From NCBI RefSeq assembly GCF_019710575.1, contig NZ_JAHWFK010000001.1:744001-808000 (forward strand): a stretch of DNA of 64,000 bases, written 5' to 3'. The notes beneath the pieces are model-generated. The model saw only the letters and a list, made by a program, of their open reading frames with translations. It searched no databases and had not been told where the DNA came from. The first letter of the stretch is position 1. The number at the start of each line of letters is the position of its first letter. This document shows, piece by piece, positions 31,664 to 39,741 of this stretch. Source of the DNA: Paractinoplanes polyasparticus. GTDB taxonomy: Bacteria; Actinomycetota; Actinomycetes; Mycobacteriales; Micromonosporaceae. The translations under genes were made by a program, and so were the position numbers.

Positions 31664-32017
31664 TCAGGGGTACTGGTATTTGCGGCGGGTACGGTCCCGG
31701 CGATCCCACCACCGCGGCCGGTCCTCAGCTACCCGCTTCTCCAGCTCGCCCCGCTGCATCGTCTCGAGCTCGGCCAGCGCGACCGCCAGGGCCTTGCGCA
31801 CAGCAGTACACGTGCCGCAGTCCTCGACCTGGCATCTGTCGTGGTCGGCGGCGATGTCCAGCAGTAGCCGGCGCAATGCCGCCCCCGCATAGCCCTTACC
31901 TCGGCTGGTCAGGATGTCCGGGCCGGTGATTTCCAGGAAGGTGCGGTTGGCGCCGAACCGGTCGGCGGCTTGGGTGGTTCGGTCGATGACCTGTTGCAAG
32001 GTGCTGAGCCGGTCCAT
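31664..32017 (-). CDS. Hypothetical protein with Cys motif
   Basis: A helical protein of 117 residues with CQVEDCGTC near 77-85 and a very basic, Trp-containing tail. ATG at 32017 has GGGGAGG about 5 bases ahead. No family is recognised. The 308-base gap 31356-31663 on its other side holds the tRNA-like sequence. Confidence 0.65.
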   Translation of the reverse strand: MDRLSTLQQVIDRTTQAADRFGANRTFLEITGPDILTSRGKGYAGAALRRLLLDIAADHDRCQVEDCGTCTAVRKALAVALAELETMQRGELEKRVAEDRPRWWDRRDRTRRKYQYP

Positions 32018-32073
32018 GCGCGCCTCCCCTAGATCGATGCATTCGACGCTAGGTGGCTTGTGGTGCACAAGGA

Positions 32074-32104
32074 TCAGCCGCTCAGACGGCATCTGAGCGG
32101 CTGA
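32074..32104 (-). terminator. Hairpin terminator
   Basis: TCAGCCGCTCAGA (32074-32086) pairs perfectly with TCTGAGCGGCTGA (32092-32104), loop CGGCA. It follows the leftward gene ending at 32128. Confidence 0.75.
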
Positions 32105-32127
32105 CACGTTGCGGGTAGTCCTTTTGG

Positions 32128-32655
32128 TCAGGCCAACGCGGCGAGCAACGCCGAATGGTCAGGTGTCCATCCCGGGAACGGGTCCTCCTCGGGTTCCGTC
32201 TGCGGCGCACCCGTCGCGGAGGCCCGCAGCAGCGTCCGCCCACCGTCGACGGTCAGGATCGACAGCCCGAACGGCATGCCTTCCTGTGTCTCCGGGTTGC
32301 CCACGTTCGGCAGGGTCACCAGACGCCAGGCCTTGAACTGCGCCGGCTGGGCGACCTCGAGCAGGTGGAAGGCGAGAATGGCCAGCCTCGGCGCCCGGTT
32401 GCCCTTCGGTGCGGGCAGCACGGCGGGCGGGTCAACCGGCTGCTCGCCCGGCCAAATCGCATCCCACAGACTGGCGGTGGCCAACGACTGGTGGGTGACC
32501 TTCACGCCGCTGACCCGCAACTTGTCCATGCCGGGTGACTTGGCCGACGGACCCCACGGGCCTGCGTTCGGCCCGTACCGCTCGACCTTGACAATGTCGG
32601 GGTGGCTCGCGGCGAGCAGCAGGCGCTCGATGATGTCCAGGACGACGGTGGTCAT
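32128..32655 (-). CDS. Hypothetical protein
   Basis: A protein of 175 residues with hydrophobic patches, a Pro/Glu-rich tail and no recognised motif. It ends the leftward operon that starts at 35897. No family is recognised. Confidence 0.65.
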   Translation of the reverse strand: MTTVVLDIIERLLLAASHPDIVKVERYGPNAGPWGPSAKSPGMDKLRVSGVKVTHQSLATASLWDAIWPGEQPVDPPAVLPAPKGNRAPRLAILAFHLLEVAQPAQFKAWRLVTLPNVGNPETQEGMPFGLSILTVDGGRTLLRASATGAPQTEPEEDPFPGWTPDHSALLAALA

Positions 32656-32657
32656 GA

Positions 32658-32981
32658 TCAGGAGCGTACGCGTTGCTGAAGCTGCCTCAGCGCTGCGTTC
32701 GTCACGCCGATCATCTGCCCGCGTTCGGCCGTGAGGTCTTCCGAGTAGCAGTCCACCGACCAGCGATCACTCCATCCGCCTCGCCGGAACTTCCCGCCAA
32801 AACCGAGCGCGCCCTGGAAGCGGTACTCGCGCTCGACCCGATCGGTCTGGTGGAAGATGAACTCGCCGCGCGATGTCATCAGCAGGTGCGGGCCATCGCT
32901 GTCGTCGGCGCCGCAGTGCTCCACGAGGATGTCGTAGACGGCGTTGGCCTGCTCGCTGGTCAGTGGCTCGGCCATGGTCAT
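32658..32981 (-). CDS. Hypothetical protein
   Basis: A protein of 107 residues; ATG at 32981 or two codons later. The N-terminal helix with ANAVYDILVEHCGA and a beta-rich centre with W residues suggest a compact fold. Coupled to the upstream gene by 4 bases. Confidence 0.65.
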   Translation of the reverse strand: MTMAEPLTSEQANAVYDILVEHCGADDSDGPHLLMTSRGEFIFHQTDRVEREYRFQGALGFGGKFRRGGWSDRWSVDCYSEDLTAERGQMIGVTNAALRQLQQRVRS

Positions 32982-33313
32982 GCTCCTTCTCTCGCTGTCC
33001 GCAGCACCGCGTTGAACGCCGCGAACTCGTCGTCGTCGATCGCGTCACGAGGGGCGGCAAGGTCCGGCCGGGCCGCCTCGCACTGCTCGCACTCGTTGAG
33101 CATCTGTTCCCCGTGCTCGCATCTGCCGGCCAAGCCGGAGCCCCAGCACCACTCGTCGAAGTACTCGCCGTGCCAGTGCTGGCTGTGCGTCTCATCGCGA
33201 CCGCACGGCAGGACCAGGCCGATCACTCCTGCGCAGTCGCGGCGAAGGATGTTCTTCCAGTACCACTCGTGCCGGCCGTGGGGCTTGGCGTCAGGGCAGG
33301 GGTGGGACCTCAC
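32978..33313 (-). CDS. Cys/His/Trp-rich protein
   Basis: A protein of 111 residues with seven Cys and many His and Trp in the first 80 residues (CPDAKPHGRHEWYWK, CGRDETHSQHWH, CEQC), probably a zinc-binding fold. It resembles small phage-type Cys-rich proteins. Confidence 0.65.
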   Translation of the reverse strand: MRSHPCPDAKPHGRHEWYWKNILRRDCAGVIGLVLPCGRDETHSQHWHGEYFDEWCWGSGLAGRCEHGEQMLNECEQCEAARPDLAAPRDAIDDDEFAAFNAVLRTAREGA

Positions 33314-33630
33314 GACACCACCCCGTCTATCTCCAGCAGCCGCTGAGCAGTCTGCCCGTCAATGACACCCCACGACAGCCGTGACACCACTGATCCATCC
33401 GGGAACGGCCCACCGTCAACCACAGCCGCCGTGTCGCCCGAGGCGGGGTCGAAGCAGTGGTAACCGCCGGAGTTGGAGCCATAAGCGCGAACTGCATCGT
33501 TGTGCCGGTCGGCGAGCAGGTAGGCCACGTTGCTGGGGCGCTCGGCGCGAACCCCACCCATCACGAACGACTTTGGGTCTTCCAGCCGGCGCGTCACCTT
33601 CCGGCCGGGAGCGCGCTGCAACGTGCCCAT
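33310..33630 (-). CDS. Hypothetical protein
   Basis: A protein of 106 residues with a basic start, a beta-rich centre and a LSWGVIDGQTAQRLLEIDG end. The GSVVSRLSWG stretch faintly resembles the small fold of the next gene. No family is recognised. Confidence 0.6.
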   Translation of the reverse strand: MGTLQRAPGRKVTRRLEDPKSFVMGGVRAERPSNVAYLLADRHNDAVRAYGSNSGGYHCFDPASGDTAAVVDGGPFPDGSVVSRLSWGVIDGQTAQRLLEIDGVVS

Positions 33631-33833
33631 TAGACCTCCCCCTCGTCGCCATGGCCGTGCCGCAGCACCACACCGTCAGCGGCCAGCACGCCGTCGATCC
33701 AGGCGTCGTACACCCGCGACCCGTCCGTGCCGCACCAGATCGCGCTGATCCCAACCCAGCGGCTCACGTAGGCGATGTCACGCCCAGCGACCACGCTGCC
33801 CTCGGGGAGGTCGGCGGCCTTGATGTCGTTCAT
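33630..33833 (-). CDS. Small protein, paralogue of 27893-28093
   Basis: A protein of 67 residues with the same signature as the distant gene at 27893: ADLPEGSVVAGRD, a W-containing strand, YDAWIDGVLAADGVVLRHG. The two lie on opposite strands 5.5 kb apart, so duplication and movement within the element are likely. Confidence 0.65.
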   Translation of the reverse strand: MNDIKAADLPEGSVVAGRDIAYVSRWVGISAIWCGTDGSRVYDAWIDGVLAADGVVLRHGHGDEGEV

Positions 33834-34195
33834 GCCAGCACCGCCAGCGCCTCGGCTGGGACGCGGGTGAACCGGCAGTTTGCCCAGTCGCACACGTCCT
33901 CAGGGTCGGCGCCGTACTGCACCTGATAGTTCTCGCCGTCGGCGTACACGAGATAGCCGAATCCGATGCGGCGTACCCGCGCGTCTTTCGAATAGGCCGA
34001 GCGGGTCAGCTCGAGCACAAGTTCCCCCACCTTGGGGTTCTGGAAGCGGGCCAGCGCTGCCCAGTCCGGGCGTGAGCCGCCGAACGCTTCGCGTTGTAGC
34101 CGCATCGTCTCCTCGATCACGGCGTCGCGGAGCCGGTCGCCCTCATCAGTCAGGGCCAGAAAGGGCTCCGTACGGGTCGGTAGGTTGTTCGGCAT
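33830..34195 (-). CDS. Hypothetical protein
   Basis: A protein of 121 residues: helical N-terminal half, beta-rich C-terminal half with YQVQYGADPEDVCDW. The 34879 gene also contains a YQVQY stretch, so they may share a strand pattern. No family is recognised. Confidence 0.65.
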   Translation of the reverse strand: MPNNLPTRTEPFLALTDEGDRLRDAVIEETMRLQREAFGGSRPDWAALARFQNPKVGELVLELTRSAYSKDARVRRIGFGYLVYADGENYQVQYGADPEDVCDWANCRFTRVPAEALAVLA

Positions 34196-34416
34196 CAGGC
34201 ACCCCCAACGAATTCGCCCACCACAGCGACCGCACCCATCGTGGTCAGCTCGTTCCACGACTTGGCGCGTTCCATGTGGTCGGTGCGGGAAAACCAGTGC
34301 TCGCCGCCCAGGTAGTTGTGGTCGGCCCACTCGTCGCGGCGGCGGTACACGCGCACCAAGTCCGGCTCACCGAACGGGGCAACCGCGACGTGGGAGTTGT
34401 CGGCAGGCTCGTCCAT
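34195..34416 (-). CDS. Hypothetical small protein
   Basis: A protein of 73 residues from ATG 34416, placed right after the upstream stop. Charged and aromatic in the middle (RRRDEWADHNYLGGEHWF). No family is recognised. Confidence 0.55.
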   Translation of the reverse strand: MDEPADNSHVAVAPFGEPDLVRVYRRRDEWADHNYLGGEHWFSRTDHMERAKSWNELTTMGAVAVVGEFVGGA

Positions 34417-34417
34417 C

Positions 34418-34882
34418 TCAACGTCCAATCGCAGGTCGGGTACCGCCGAGCTCTTCGACGGGCAGCTGGCCGGTGGCGATGTAGAAGGCGAGCCACTCGC
34501 GGGCCTTCTCAAGGAACGCGCGCATGGCATCGTCGCGGTACCAGCCGTACTCCAGCGACCAGTCCTTGCCGTCGATGTAGGCCAGCAGGGCCGCCGCGTT
34601 GGCCTCCCAGTGGATGTCGTTCCACAGCTGGTCGCGCAGCTCGACGTAGTCAGCCAGGCCACTGCACGCCTCGTACGCGTCGCAGCCCGAGCAGGAGCCC
34701 CAGCCGAACGTGAGGATGCCCCAGCGCTCGCCGTCCTTCAGCAGCAGGCGGCTGTCGCCCTGGTAGTCGTTGTCGTCGACTTTCAGCACCACGGGCACGT
34801 CGAATGAGGCGAGCAGGTTGTCGTAGCCGTAGGCGTCGCCGGTCAGTGAGCCGTACTCGTCAACGGCCAGGTCCCTCATCAT
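34418..34882 (-). CDS. Hypothetical protein
   Basis: An acidic protein of 154 residues with CSGC near 64-67 and many Trp and Tyr. ATG at 34882 or the next codon. Coupled to its upstream neighbour. No family is recognised. Confidence 0.65.
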   Translation of the reverse strand: MMRDLAVDEYGSLTGDAYGYDNLLASFDVPVVLKVDDNDYQGDSRLLLKDGERWGILTFGWGSCSGCDAYEACSGLADYVELRDQLWNDIHWEANAAALLAYIDGKDWSLEYGWYRDDAMRAFLEKAREWLAFYIATGQLPVEELGGTRPAIGR

Positions 34883-35241
34883 CTCGCCTCCTCGTCGAAG
34901 TCGTGCACACTCCAGCGGTCGTCGCGCTCGTCCGGGTGCTCGTGAACGGCTGCGTCATCCCACGACAGCTGCTCACCCCGGTCGTCGGTGAGTTCTCGGA
35001 TCAGCTCCCCCAGGCTGGTGTATTGCACCTGGTAGTGGCTATCGGTGCCGTCGGGCTGGACGTAGTAAATCCGCACATCGGCCACCAGGTCGGAACAGGT
35101 CTCGCAGTAGCCGATGTTGTAGGACCGCTCCCGGTAGCCCGTGACCCGCTCAGCATTGCAGCCCTTGCGCCGGATCATCGCCAGCATCGCCTCGAGCAGC
35201 TCTGACGGTTCAGTGCCGATCGTTTCGGTCTGCTCACTCAT
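34879..35241 (-). CDS. Hypothetical acidic protein
   Basis: A protein of 120 residues with CETC near 46-49, a YVQPDGTDSHYQVQY strand region and a very acidic tail. It overlaps the methyltransferase gene by 4 bases. No family is recognised. Confidence 0.65.
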   Translation of the reverse strand: MSEQTETIGTEPSELLEAMLAMIRRKGCNAERVTGYRERSYNIGYCETCSDLVADVRIYYVQPDGTDSHYQVQYTSLGELIRELTDDRGEQLSWDDAAVHEHPDERDDRWSVHDFDEEAR

Positions 35242-35897
35242 GCCGCCCGCTTCCGCTCGTAGATGGTCACCCAGTCGTGCAGGCCGTAGAACTGCACGGG
35301 CCAGTGATCGGCAATTTCGACCCACTCAACTTCGATCAGCCGCCACATGTCCTCGTCACCGCAGCAGCCGTACGGGCCCTCGCCGATGTAGGCGATCAGG
35401 TTGCCTTCGTAGGCGGCGATCACGTCGCGGCCGATGCTCGAGTCGTATGGCGGCCACGACAACAGCAGTGTCCGTGCCGGGTCGGACAGGCGCACCGCAT
35501 CCACGGCGTCCATGCGCATCACGTCGAGGTGAGCGGCGCCGCGGTGCCAGTTGTTGGCCTCGGTGCCATTCGGCGGGTTCAGGTCCGAGGCGACCACGTC
35601 CACGCCGGCCTGGCCGAGCAGGTGCGCCCACCAGCCGGAGCCCGCCAGCGGGTCGATGACCTGCGGGCCGCAGTCTTCGAGGACGAACGTCACAGTGGCC
35701 GGGTCGGTGACCGTCCACGAGTAGGCGGAGGTCAGCTCCCGGCGTTCGACGCGGTGATCAAGGTCGAATGGGCGACCCGTTCGCCGCCGGGCCAGGCTGC
35801 CGTACTCGTCGACGGTGGGCCCGCCACCGAAGTCGTCGTGCTCGACGTGCTCGCGCACAGCGTCCCAGTAGGCGTTGGTCTCGGTCATGGTGGTCAC
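35238..35897 (-). CDS. Orphan SAM-dependent methyltransferase
   Basis: A protein of 219 residues with a methyltransferase motif I (IDPLAGSG, 81-88), an acidic end of strand 2 (VVASDLNPP), and a motif-IV-like SWPPY at 147-151, comparable to the catalytic (D/N/S)PPY of DNA N6-adenine or N4-cytosine methyltransferases. The C-terminal YIGEGPYGCCGD part is typical of a SWPPY-type family I recall without a name. No restriction gene is next to it, so protection from host restriction or regulation is more likely than a full system. First gene of its leftward operon. Confidence 0.75.
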   Translation of the reverse strand: MTTMTETNAYWDAVREHVEHDDFGGGPTVDEYGSLARRRTGRPFDLDHRVERRELTSAYSWTVTDPATVTFVLEDCGPQVIDPLAGSGWWAHLLGQAGVDVVASDLNPPNGTEANNWHRGAAHLDVMRMDAVDAVRLSDPARTLLLSWPPYDSSIGRDVIAAYEGNLIAYIGEGPYGCCGDEDMWRLIEVEWVEIADHWPVQFYGLHDWVTIYERKRAA

Positions 35898-35974
35898 TCG
35901 GCTGCTCCTTGTCGTCGCCGGTCAGTGTGGAAGTCGTCAGGTGTTGATCGGGAGTTGATTACGCCTTAGGGGGT

Positions 35975-36019
35975 GGGCCGCCGCGCCGGCAACATCGAGC
36001 GGACGATGCGCGGCGGCCC
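35975..36019 (-). terminator. Strong GC hairpin
   Basis: GGGCCGCCGCGC (35975-35986) pairs perfectly with GCGCGGCGGCCC (36008-36019) around an inner CATCG/CGATG stem. It ends the leftward operon 38818-36031 just before the methyltransferase operon. Confidence 0.7.
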
Positions 36020-36030
36020 GGTCAGTGGGG

Positions 36031-36309
36031 TCAGCCGGGCTCGTGGACCCAGATGCCGTCGGCGGGTTCGATGTCCGGGTCGTGAGCCAAGATCGCGCTG
36101 ATGCCGTCCGGCTCAGGCCATGTCCGCAGCCGAACACGGCAGCCGTCACGGGCCACAGGGCAGACGGCGAGACCCAGTCGTTCGGCCAGTTCCTCTGCTG
36201 CACTATTGCCGGTGGCATCCACGGCGGTGGTCAGGACCGAAGTGGTTTTGAGCCAGCGGTCGCGGCCGGGCCTCTGATGGTCGATGACGTACAAGACTCG
36301 CGAGGTCAT
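36031..36309 (-). CDS. Hypothetical protein
   Basis: A protein of 92 residues with an alpha/beta pattern and two Cys near the middle. Last gene of the operon that starts at 38818. No family is recognised. Confidence 0.6.
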   Translation of the reverse strand: MTSRVLYVIDHQRPGRDRWLKTTSVLTTAVDATGNSAAEELAERLGLAVCPVARDGCRVRLRTWPEPDGISAILAHDPDIEPADGIWVHEPG

Positions 36310-36545
36310 GAACTTGCTCCATTCAAGTTGGCGGGAACCAGGGCGCAGTCGATAACGCCGCCCTGCTCGTCGGTGGCTTCGTCCACGACCTGCCACCAGT
36401 GCTGGCGCAGGTCCCGGTTGCAGCGCCCGCAGCGGTGCGTGTCAGCGGGCAGCAGGTGGAACGGCATGTTCTGGGTGCGGGTGGCGAACGCCAGGCTCAG
36501 CGCGAACGGGGCCGGGCCGTGGCTGGGGTCGACGAACAGGATCAC
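36306..36545 (-). CDS. Small protein with CxxC
   Basis: A protein of 79 residues with CGRC near 39-42 next to His and Trp, probably a metal site. Coupled by 4-base overlaps. Confidence 0.6.
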   Translation of the reverse strand: MILFVDPSHGPAPFALSLAFATRTQNMPFHLLPADTHRCGRCNRDLRQHWWQVVDEATDEQGGVIDCALVPANLNGASS

Positions 36546-36859
36546 GCCGGCACCTCCGCGACCTCAGCCCAGCGGACCGTCACATGCCTGCCCGCGGTCT
36601 CGGCCCAGACGCGCACCCATTCGGTGGGCGAGTCCTTGTCCAAGCCGACCAGCAGGCCGTAGTGAGCCCGGTGGTAGCAAACCTTCGGCTGGTGCTCGGC
36701 GATCAGCTCACGGGCCGCATCGAGGTGCTCGTTGGCCTGCTTGGTGTGGTCGGCGGCGTCCAAGTCGTCTTCCCCGCCGAAGCTGACGTCGGCTTGCGCC
36801 CAGGAGATCAGGCGGTAGGCGGAGTCCAAGTGGCGGCGGATCTGGCAGTAGGGAGTCAT
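36542..36859 (-). CDS. Hypothetical helical protein
   Basis: A protein of 105 residues with two long helices and a beta end. No Cys pair and no membrane segment. No family is recognised. Confidence 0.65.
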   Translation of the reverse strand: MTPYCQIRRHLDSAYRLISWAQADVSFGGEDDLDAADHTKQANEHLDAARELIAEHQPKVCYHRAHYGLLVGLDKDSPTEWVRVWAETAGRHVTVRWAEVAEVPA

Positions 36860-37164
36860 GCCACCCTCACTCGGGTAGAGGTCGGAAGGTGCCGACCGGA
36901 GATGCTGTGACCGCTGACCCAGTCGCCGCTCTCCACGTCAACGACGGCGATGCAGTGCCCTTCGGTGCCGCAGTCCAGAACAGAGGTAACGCGCCAGGCG
37001 TGGGTGACCTCGGACAGCGGTGGGTCGAAACGCACAAGCCCTTCGGTGAACAGTGCGTCCTCCAGCAGTGCGCGAGGGCCACTGAAGCTGTCCGGCCACG
37101 GAAGGTCCAGGTCGGCCGCCTGCCTGCGGGCCTCGATCCGGGCCAGGAAGTCGAGGTGGCTCAT
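36856..37164 (-). CDS. Hypothetical protein
   Basis: A protein of 102 residues: helical start, then strands with two Cys (DCGTEGHC). Coupled on both sides. No family is recognised. Confidence 0.65.
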   Translation of the reverse strand: MSHLDFLARIEARRQAADLDLPWPDSFSGPRALLEDALFTEGLVRFDPPLSEVTHAWRVTSVLDCGTEGHCIAVVDVESGDWVSGHSISGRHLPTSTRVRVA

Positions 37165-37355
37165 GCCGTCGCCTCCGAACAGTCCTGCTCGATGTCGTCC
37201 ACCGTCATGAACCAGCGGTGGGTCTTCTTCGGCTTGTCGCAGACCGGGCACGGCCAGTCGCCGAGGTCGTCGATGTCGAGGACGGCGAGATGCAGCTCCG
37301 CGTACTGGGGCGGGATGTCCCACCGGCTGCGGACGTTGATCGCTCCCCGGGTCAT
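37161..37355 (-). CDS. Small zinc-site protein
   Basis: A protein of 64 residues with CPVC near 36-39 followed by KKTHRW and a late Cys, which could bind zinc. Coupled to neighbours. Confidence 0.6.
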   Translation of the reverse strand: MTRGAINVRSRWDIPPQYAELHLAVLDIDDLGDWPCPVCDKPKKTHRWFMTVDDIEQDCSEATA

Positions 37356-37636
37356 GCGGTCGCCTCGCTCAGGTAGCGGCGGCCGGCGCCGGTGATGACC
37401 GCCTCGTCGCCCTTGGACTCGAGCAGCCCGTCACGGAGCAGCCACACCACCTCGTCGACCACCATGGAGCCGTCGGGGATGCTGTCGTCCCAGTCGGACG
37501 GAAGCTCGTCGTAGCGGTAGAAGCTGTCGCCGTTCTCGCGGACCAGGTAGATCGAACGCCCGGCGGCGGCAACCTTGAGCAGGGAGACGATGTTGCGCCG
37601 GTCCTGGGCGGCCCAGTCGGTCGGAATCCAGGTCAT
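37352..37636 (-). CDS. Winged-helix-like hypothetical protein
   Basis: A protein of 94 residues ending in a pattern (VVDEVVWLLRDGLLE, then VITGAGRRYL) typical of small winged-helix ends. Its role is unknown. Confidence 0.6.
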   Translation of the reverse strand: MTWIPTDWAAQDRRNIVSLLKVAAAGRSIYLVRENGDSFYRYDELPSDWDDSIPDGSMVVDEVVWLLRDGLLESKGDEAVITGAGRRYLSEATA

Positions 37637-37833
37637 CGCCCGTTCCTCTCGCGGTAGATGACGGTCGGGAAGCCCTGCGCTACGAACCAGTCGTCGAGGA
37701 TCTGGACGATGTCGTTGCTGCTGGACCCGTCGGTGTCGGCTTCGAGGAACTGGTTGTAAAGGTCGAACACGGCTCCGCTGGTCACGCTCGTCGCCGCAAC
37801 GAACGGCGGCTTCGGCTCCCCGGGCGCCCCCAT
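37633..37833 (-). CDS. Hypothetical small protein
   Basis: A protein of 66 residues, acidic in the centre with a basic end. Start at 37833 shares a base with the upstream stop. No family is recognised. Confidence 0.55.
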   Translation of the reverse strand: MGAPGEPKPPFVAATSVTSGAVFDLYNQFLEADTDGSSSNDIVQILDDWFVAQGFPTVIYRERNGR

Positions 37834-38276
37834 CACAACGCCTCCTTCACGATTTCCACTGCCGCCAGGTAGGCATCGGCGGAAGCGCTGGCTTCGGCCT
37901 TCGCCTGGTCGATGGTGGATTGCGGCACGGTGAAGAACCCCCGAGTCAAGCCCTCCCAGCTGGTACGGAAGGTGCCGGCCACGTGCGTCGCGGTCGCGGG
38001 CCGCCTGGCGCCGTCGATGATGCTGCGAGCGCATGCGACGGCTCCGGACCAGTCACGGTTGCGGTGTTCGTGTCCGCATTCGACGAGCGTCTTGCCGTCG
38101 AGCCGGACAACGCCGATGTAGCGGTAGTCGCGGTCGCCGCTGGAGCTCGAGACGCGCCTGGAGCCGGCGGTCAACCGAGCGGCGGGCCGGGCGAGTGCCG
38201 GCGCGGGCTTGGGGACTTCGATGACCTCTTCGGGTTCGGGCATCCAGAACGACCAGTCATCCTCGGTGGTGCTCAT
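37833..38276 (-). CDS. Hypothetical protein
   Basis: A protein of 147 residues with an acidic, Pro-rich start, a strand with CGHEH, and a helical Ala-rich end. It overlaps the upstream gene by 4 bases. No family is recognised. Confidence 0.65.
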   Translation of the reverse strand: MSTTEDDWSFWMPEPEEVIEVPKPAPALARPAARLTAGSRRVSSSSGDRDYRYIGVVRLDGKTLVECGHEHRNRDWSGAVACARSIIDGARRPATATHVAGTFRTSWEGLTRGFFTVPQSTIDQAKAEASASADAYLAAVEIVKEAL

Positions 38277-38818
38277 GCCGCCACCCGCCGCTCGGCCTTC
38301 GCGGTCAGGGTCGCGCCGAACGTCACCCAGTGGCGGCCCCGCTTACGGCGGTCCAGCTTGACCAGGCCGCAGCGTTCGAGCGCGTTGAGCTGGACGATCG
38401 TGGCTGTCTTGCCCCGGCGGATGTAGCCGTTGTCGTCGGCTTGGGCGAGGACCCGGTCCTGCGGCTCCGTGGTGATCGCGGCCCGGCGGGTGCTGGCCTG
38501 GCGGAACGTGTCGAGGGTGGCCGGCTGCGCGTTGTCGAGGACCTCGGCGGCGAGCTCGTCGAACACGGCGGCGGCACTGGTGAGGACACCTGCGGCCTGC
38601 ACGATGTCGTAAAGCGTGGTGCCCTGCTCGACCTCGGCTTGGAGGAAGTTGAGGTAGGCGTCGGCGGCGGCCGGGGTGGCGAAGGTCCGGTCGAGCTCTT
38701 CGACGTGGGCGACGGTGATGGCTACGCCGTCGTGGTGGCGGTCGATGCGGGCGTGGATGAGACGGCTCCCGGTCGGGCTGGTGAAGTCGACGTAGGTGGT
38801 GCTGAGCTGCGCGTTCAT
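38273..38818 (-). CDS. Winged-helix-like regulator candidate
   Basis: A protein of 181 residues. The C-terminal 70 residues look like a winged helix (VQLNALERCGLVKLDRR with flanking basic strands). The N-terminal part is a mixed domain. GGAGG lies upstream of the ATG. It is the first gene of the leftward operon and diverges from the HTH gene at 38965 across the operator at 38917-38935. Confidence 0.65.
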   Translation of the reverse strand: MNAQLSTTYVDFTSPTGSRLIHARIDRHHDGVAITVAHVEELDRTFATPAAADAYLNFLQAEVEQGTTLYDIVQAAGVLTSAAAVFDELAAEVLDNAQPATLDTFRQASTRRAAITTEPQDRVLAQADDNGYIRRGKTATIVQLNALERCGLVKLDRRKRGRHWVTFGATLTAKAERRVAA

Positions 38819-38916
38819 GGTTCGGGGTGTCCTCCCGATCGGCGGCCCTCCGGTGCGCCAACACCTCGGAGCCGGGGCTTTCCTTGCTGCAACCACTTTG
38901 GCAAATTGGCTTGGCC

Positions 38917-38958
38917 ATGTCAAGTGGCTTGGCATATGGGCTTGGCGTCGGATACGAT
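38917..38958 (+). promoter_or_regulatory. Operator overlapping a leaderless promoter
   Basis: ATGTCAAGTGGCTTGGCAT (38917-38935) is a near palindrome that covers the -35-like TTGGCA (38929). An 18-base spacer leads to a -10-like TACGAT (38953), 7 bases before the ATG at 38965, so that transcript is probably leaderless. Further TTGGC units lie at 38899-38915 and 38940. A sister site lies at 41442-41460. Confidence 0.65.
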
Positions 38959-38964
38959 CACGAC

Positions 38965-39240
38965 ATGACTTGGCCAACATCCTTGGAGATCCACCCCGCG
39001 CCGTGGGAAAGTCCGCCCATGGAAGACGCCGACCTCGAGAAGCTCGCCCGCGACTACGTGCGGACCGAAGCGAAACTCATCCGACTCCGCCCGCAGCTGT
39101 ACGCCGGGATCTACGCCTACAAGCAGGCGCACGGGAGCCGGCGAGGTTGGCAGACAGAGCTCGTGAACGCGACCGGGCTGACCCGCGAGCGCATCCGGCA
39201 AATCATCGACGCCGAAGAGAAACGGCGCGCTGACCAGTAA
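38965..39240 (+). CDS. HTH regulator before the second rep gene
   Basis: A protein of 91 residues from ATG 38965; ATG 39019 with a GGGAAAG ahead is an alternative (73 residues). The C-terminal TELVNATGLTRERIRQIID is a sigma-region-4-like helix-turn-helix. It probably binds the palindrome in its own promoter and the copy at 41442. Confidence 0.75.
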   Translation: MTWPTSLEIHPAPWESPPMEDADLEKLARDYVRTEAKLIRLRPQLYAGIYAYKQAHGSRRGWQTELVNATGLTRERIRQIIDAEEKRRADQ

Positions 39241-39284
39241 GAAGTCGGTGCCCGAAGGTAGCCGGGAACCCTGAAGCTTTAGGC

Positions 39285-39321
39285 GGGCGAGGCGGAGTTG
39301 GCGCTCCGTTGATCCTCGCCC
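39285..39321 (+). terminator. Nested hairpin
   Basis: GGGCGAGG (39285-39292) pairs with CCTCGCCC (39314-39321), with an inner CGGAG/CTCCG stem. It lies between the HTH gene and the next gene, in the leader of the second rep module. Confidence 0.6.
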
Positions 39322-39345
39322 TTGACGGATAGGACACATCCGCCC

Positions 39346-39741
39346 ATGCACGACTCTAAGGCTTTGCCATGCTCGAACAACGGTGCGACCGACGATCTTG
39401 ACCGGGTCGTGTCCGCGCTCCGAGAGCACGAGACGTTCAACCGCGCCCAGGTTGCCTGGCTCATGGCCCAAGCCCAGCGCTGGGGCTACGACGTCGGCTG
39501 GGAAGAAGGCCAGCTCGACGGCTTCGTCGCGGGCTACCAGCTGTGCGAGGACGAGTGGAACGCCGAAGCGGCCGGACGGCTGAATGCCTTCACCGCGCGG
39601 GACGCCCGCGACGGTGACGCTCGGGACTGGCTCGTCGAGCAGGCCGACCTCGCAGCACGGCTCCCCCGGATCACGGACCGCCGAGGTGGCGCTGCCGACA
39701 TGTGGGGCGACGAGCCCGGCGACATGCAGGTGGCCGCGTGA
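39346..39741 (+). CDS. Hypothetical protein, partner of the second RepA
   Basis: A protein of 131 residues, mostly helical, with a W-rich centre (WLMAQAQRWGYDVGWEEG) and an acidic end. It overlaps the RepA-like gene by 4 bases, so the two are made together. It may help load or recruit the ATPase. Confidence 0.7.
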   Translation: MHDSKALPCSNNGATDDLDRVVSALREHETFNRAQVAWLMAQAQRWGYDVGWEEGQLDGFVAGYQLCEDEWNAEAAGRLNAFTARDARDGDARDWLVEQADLAARLPRITDRRGGAADMWGDEPGDMQVAA

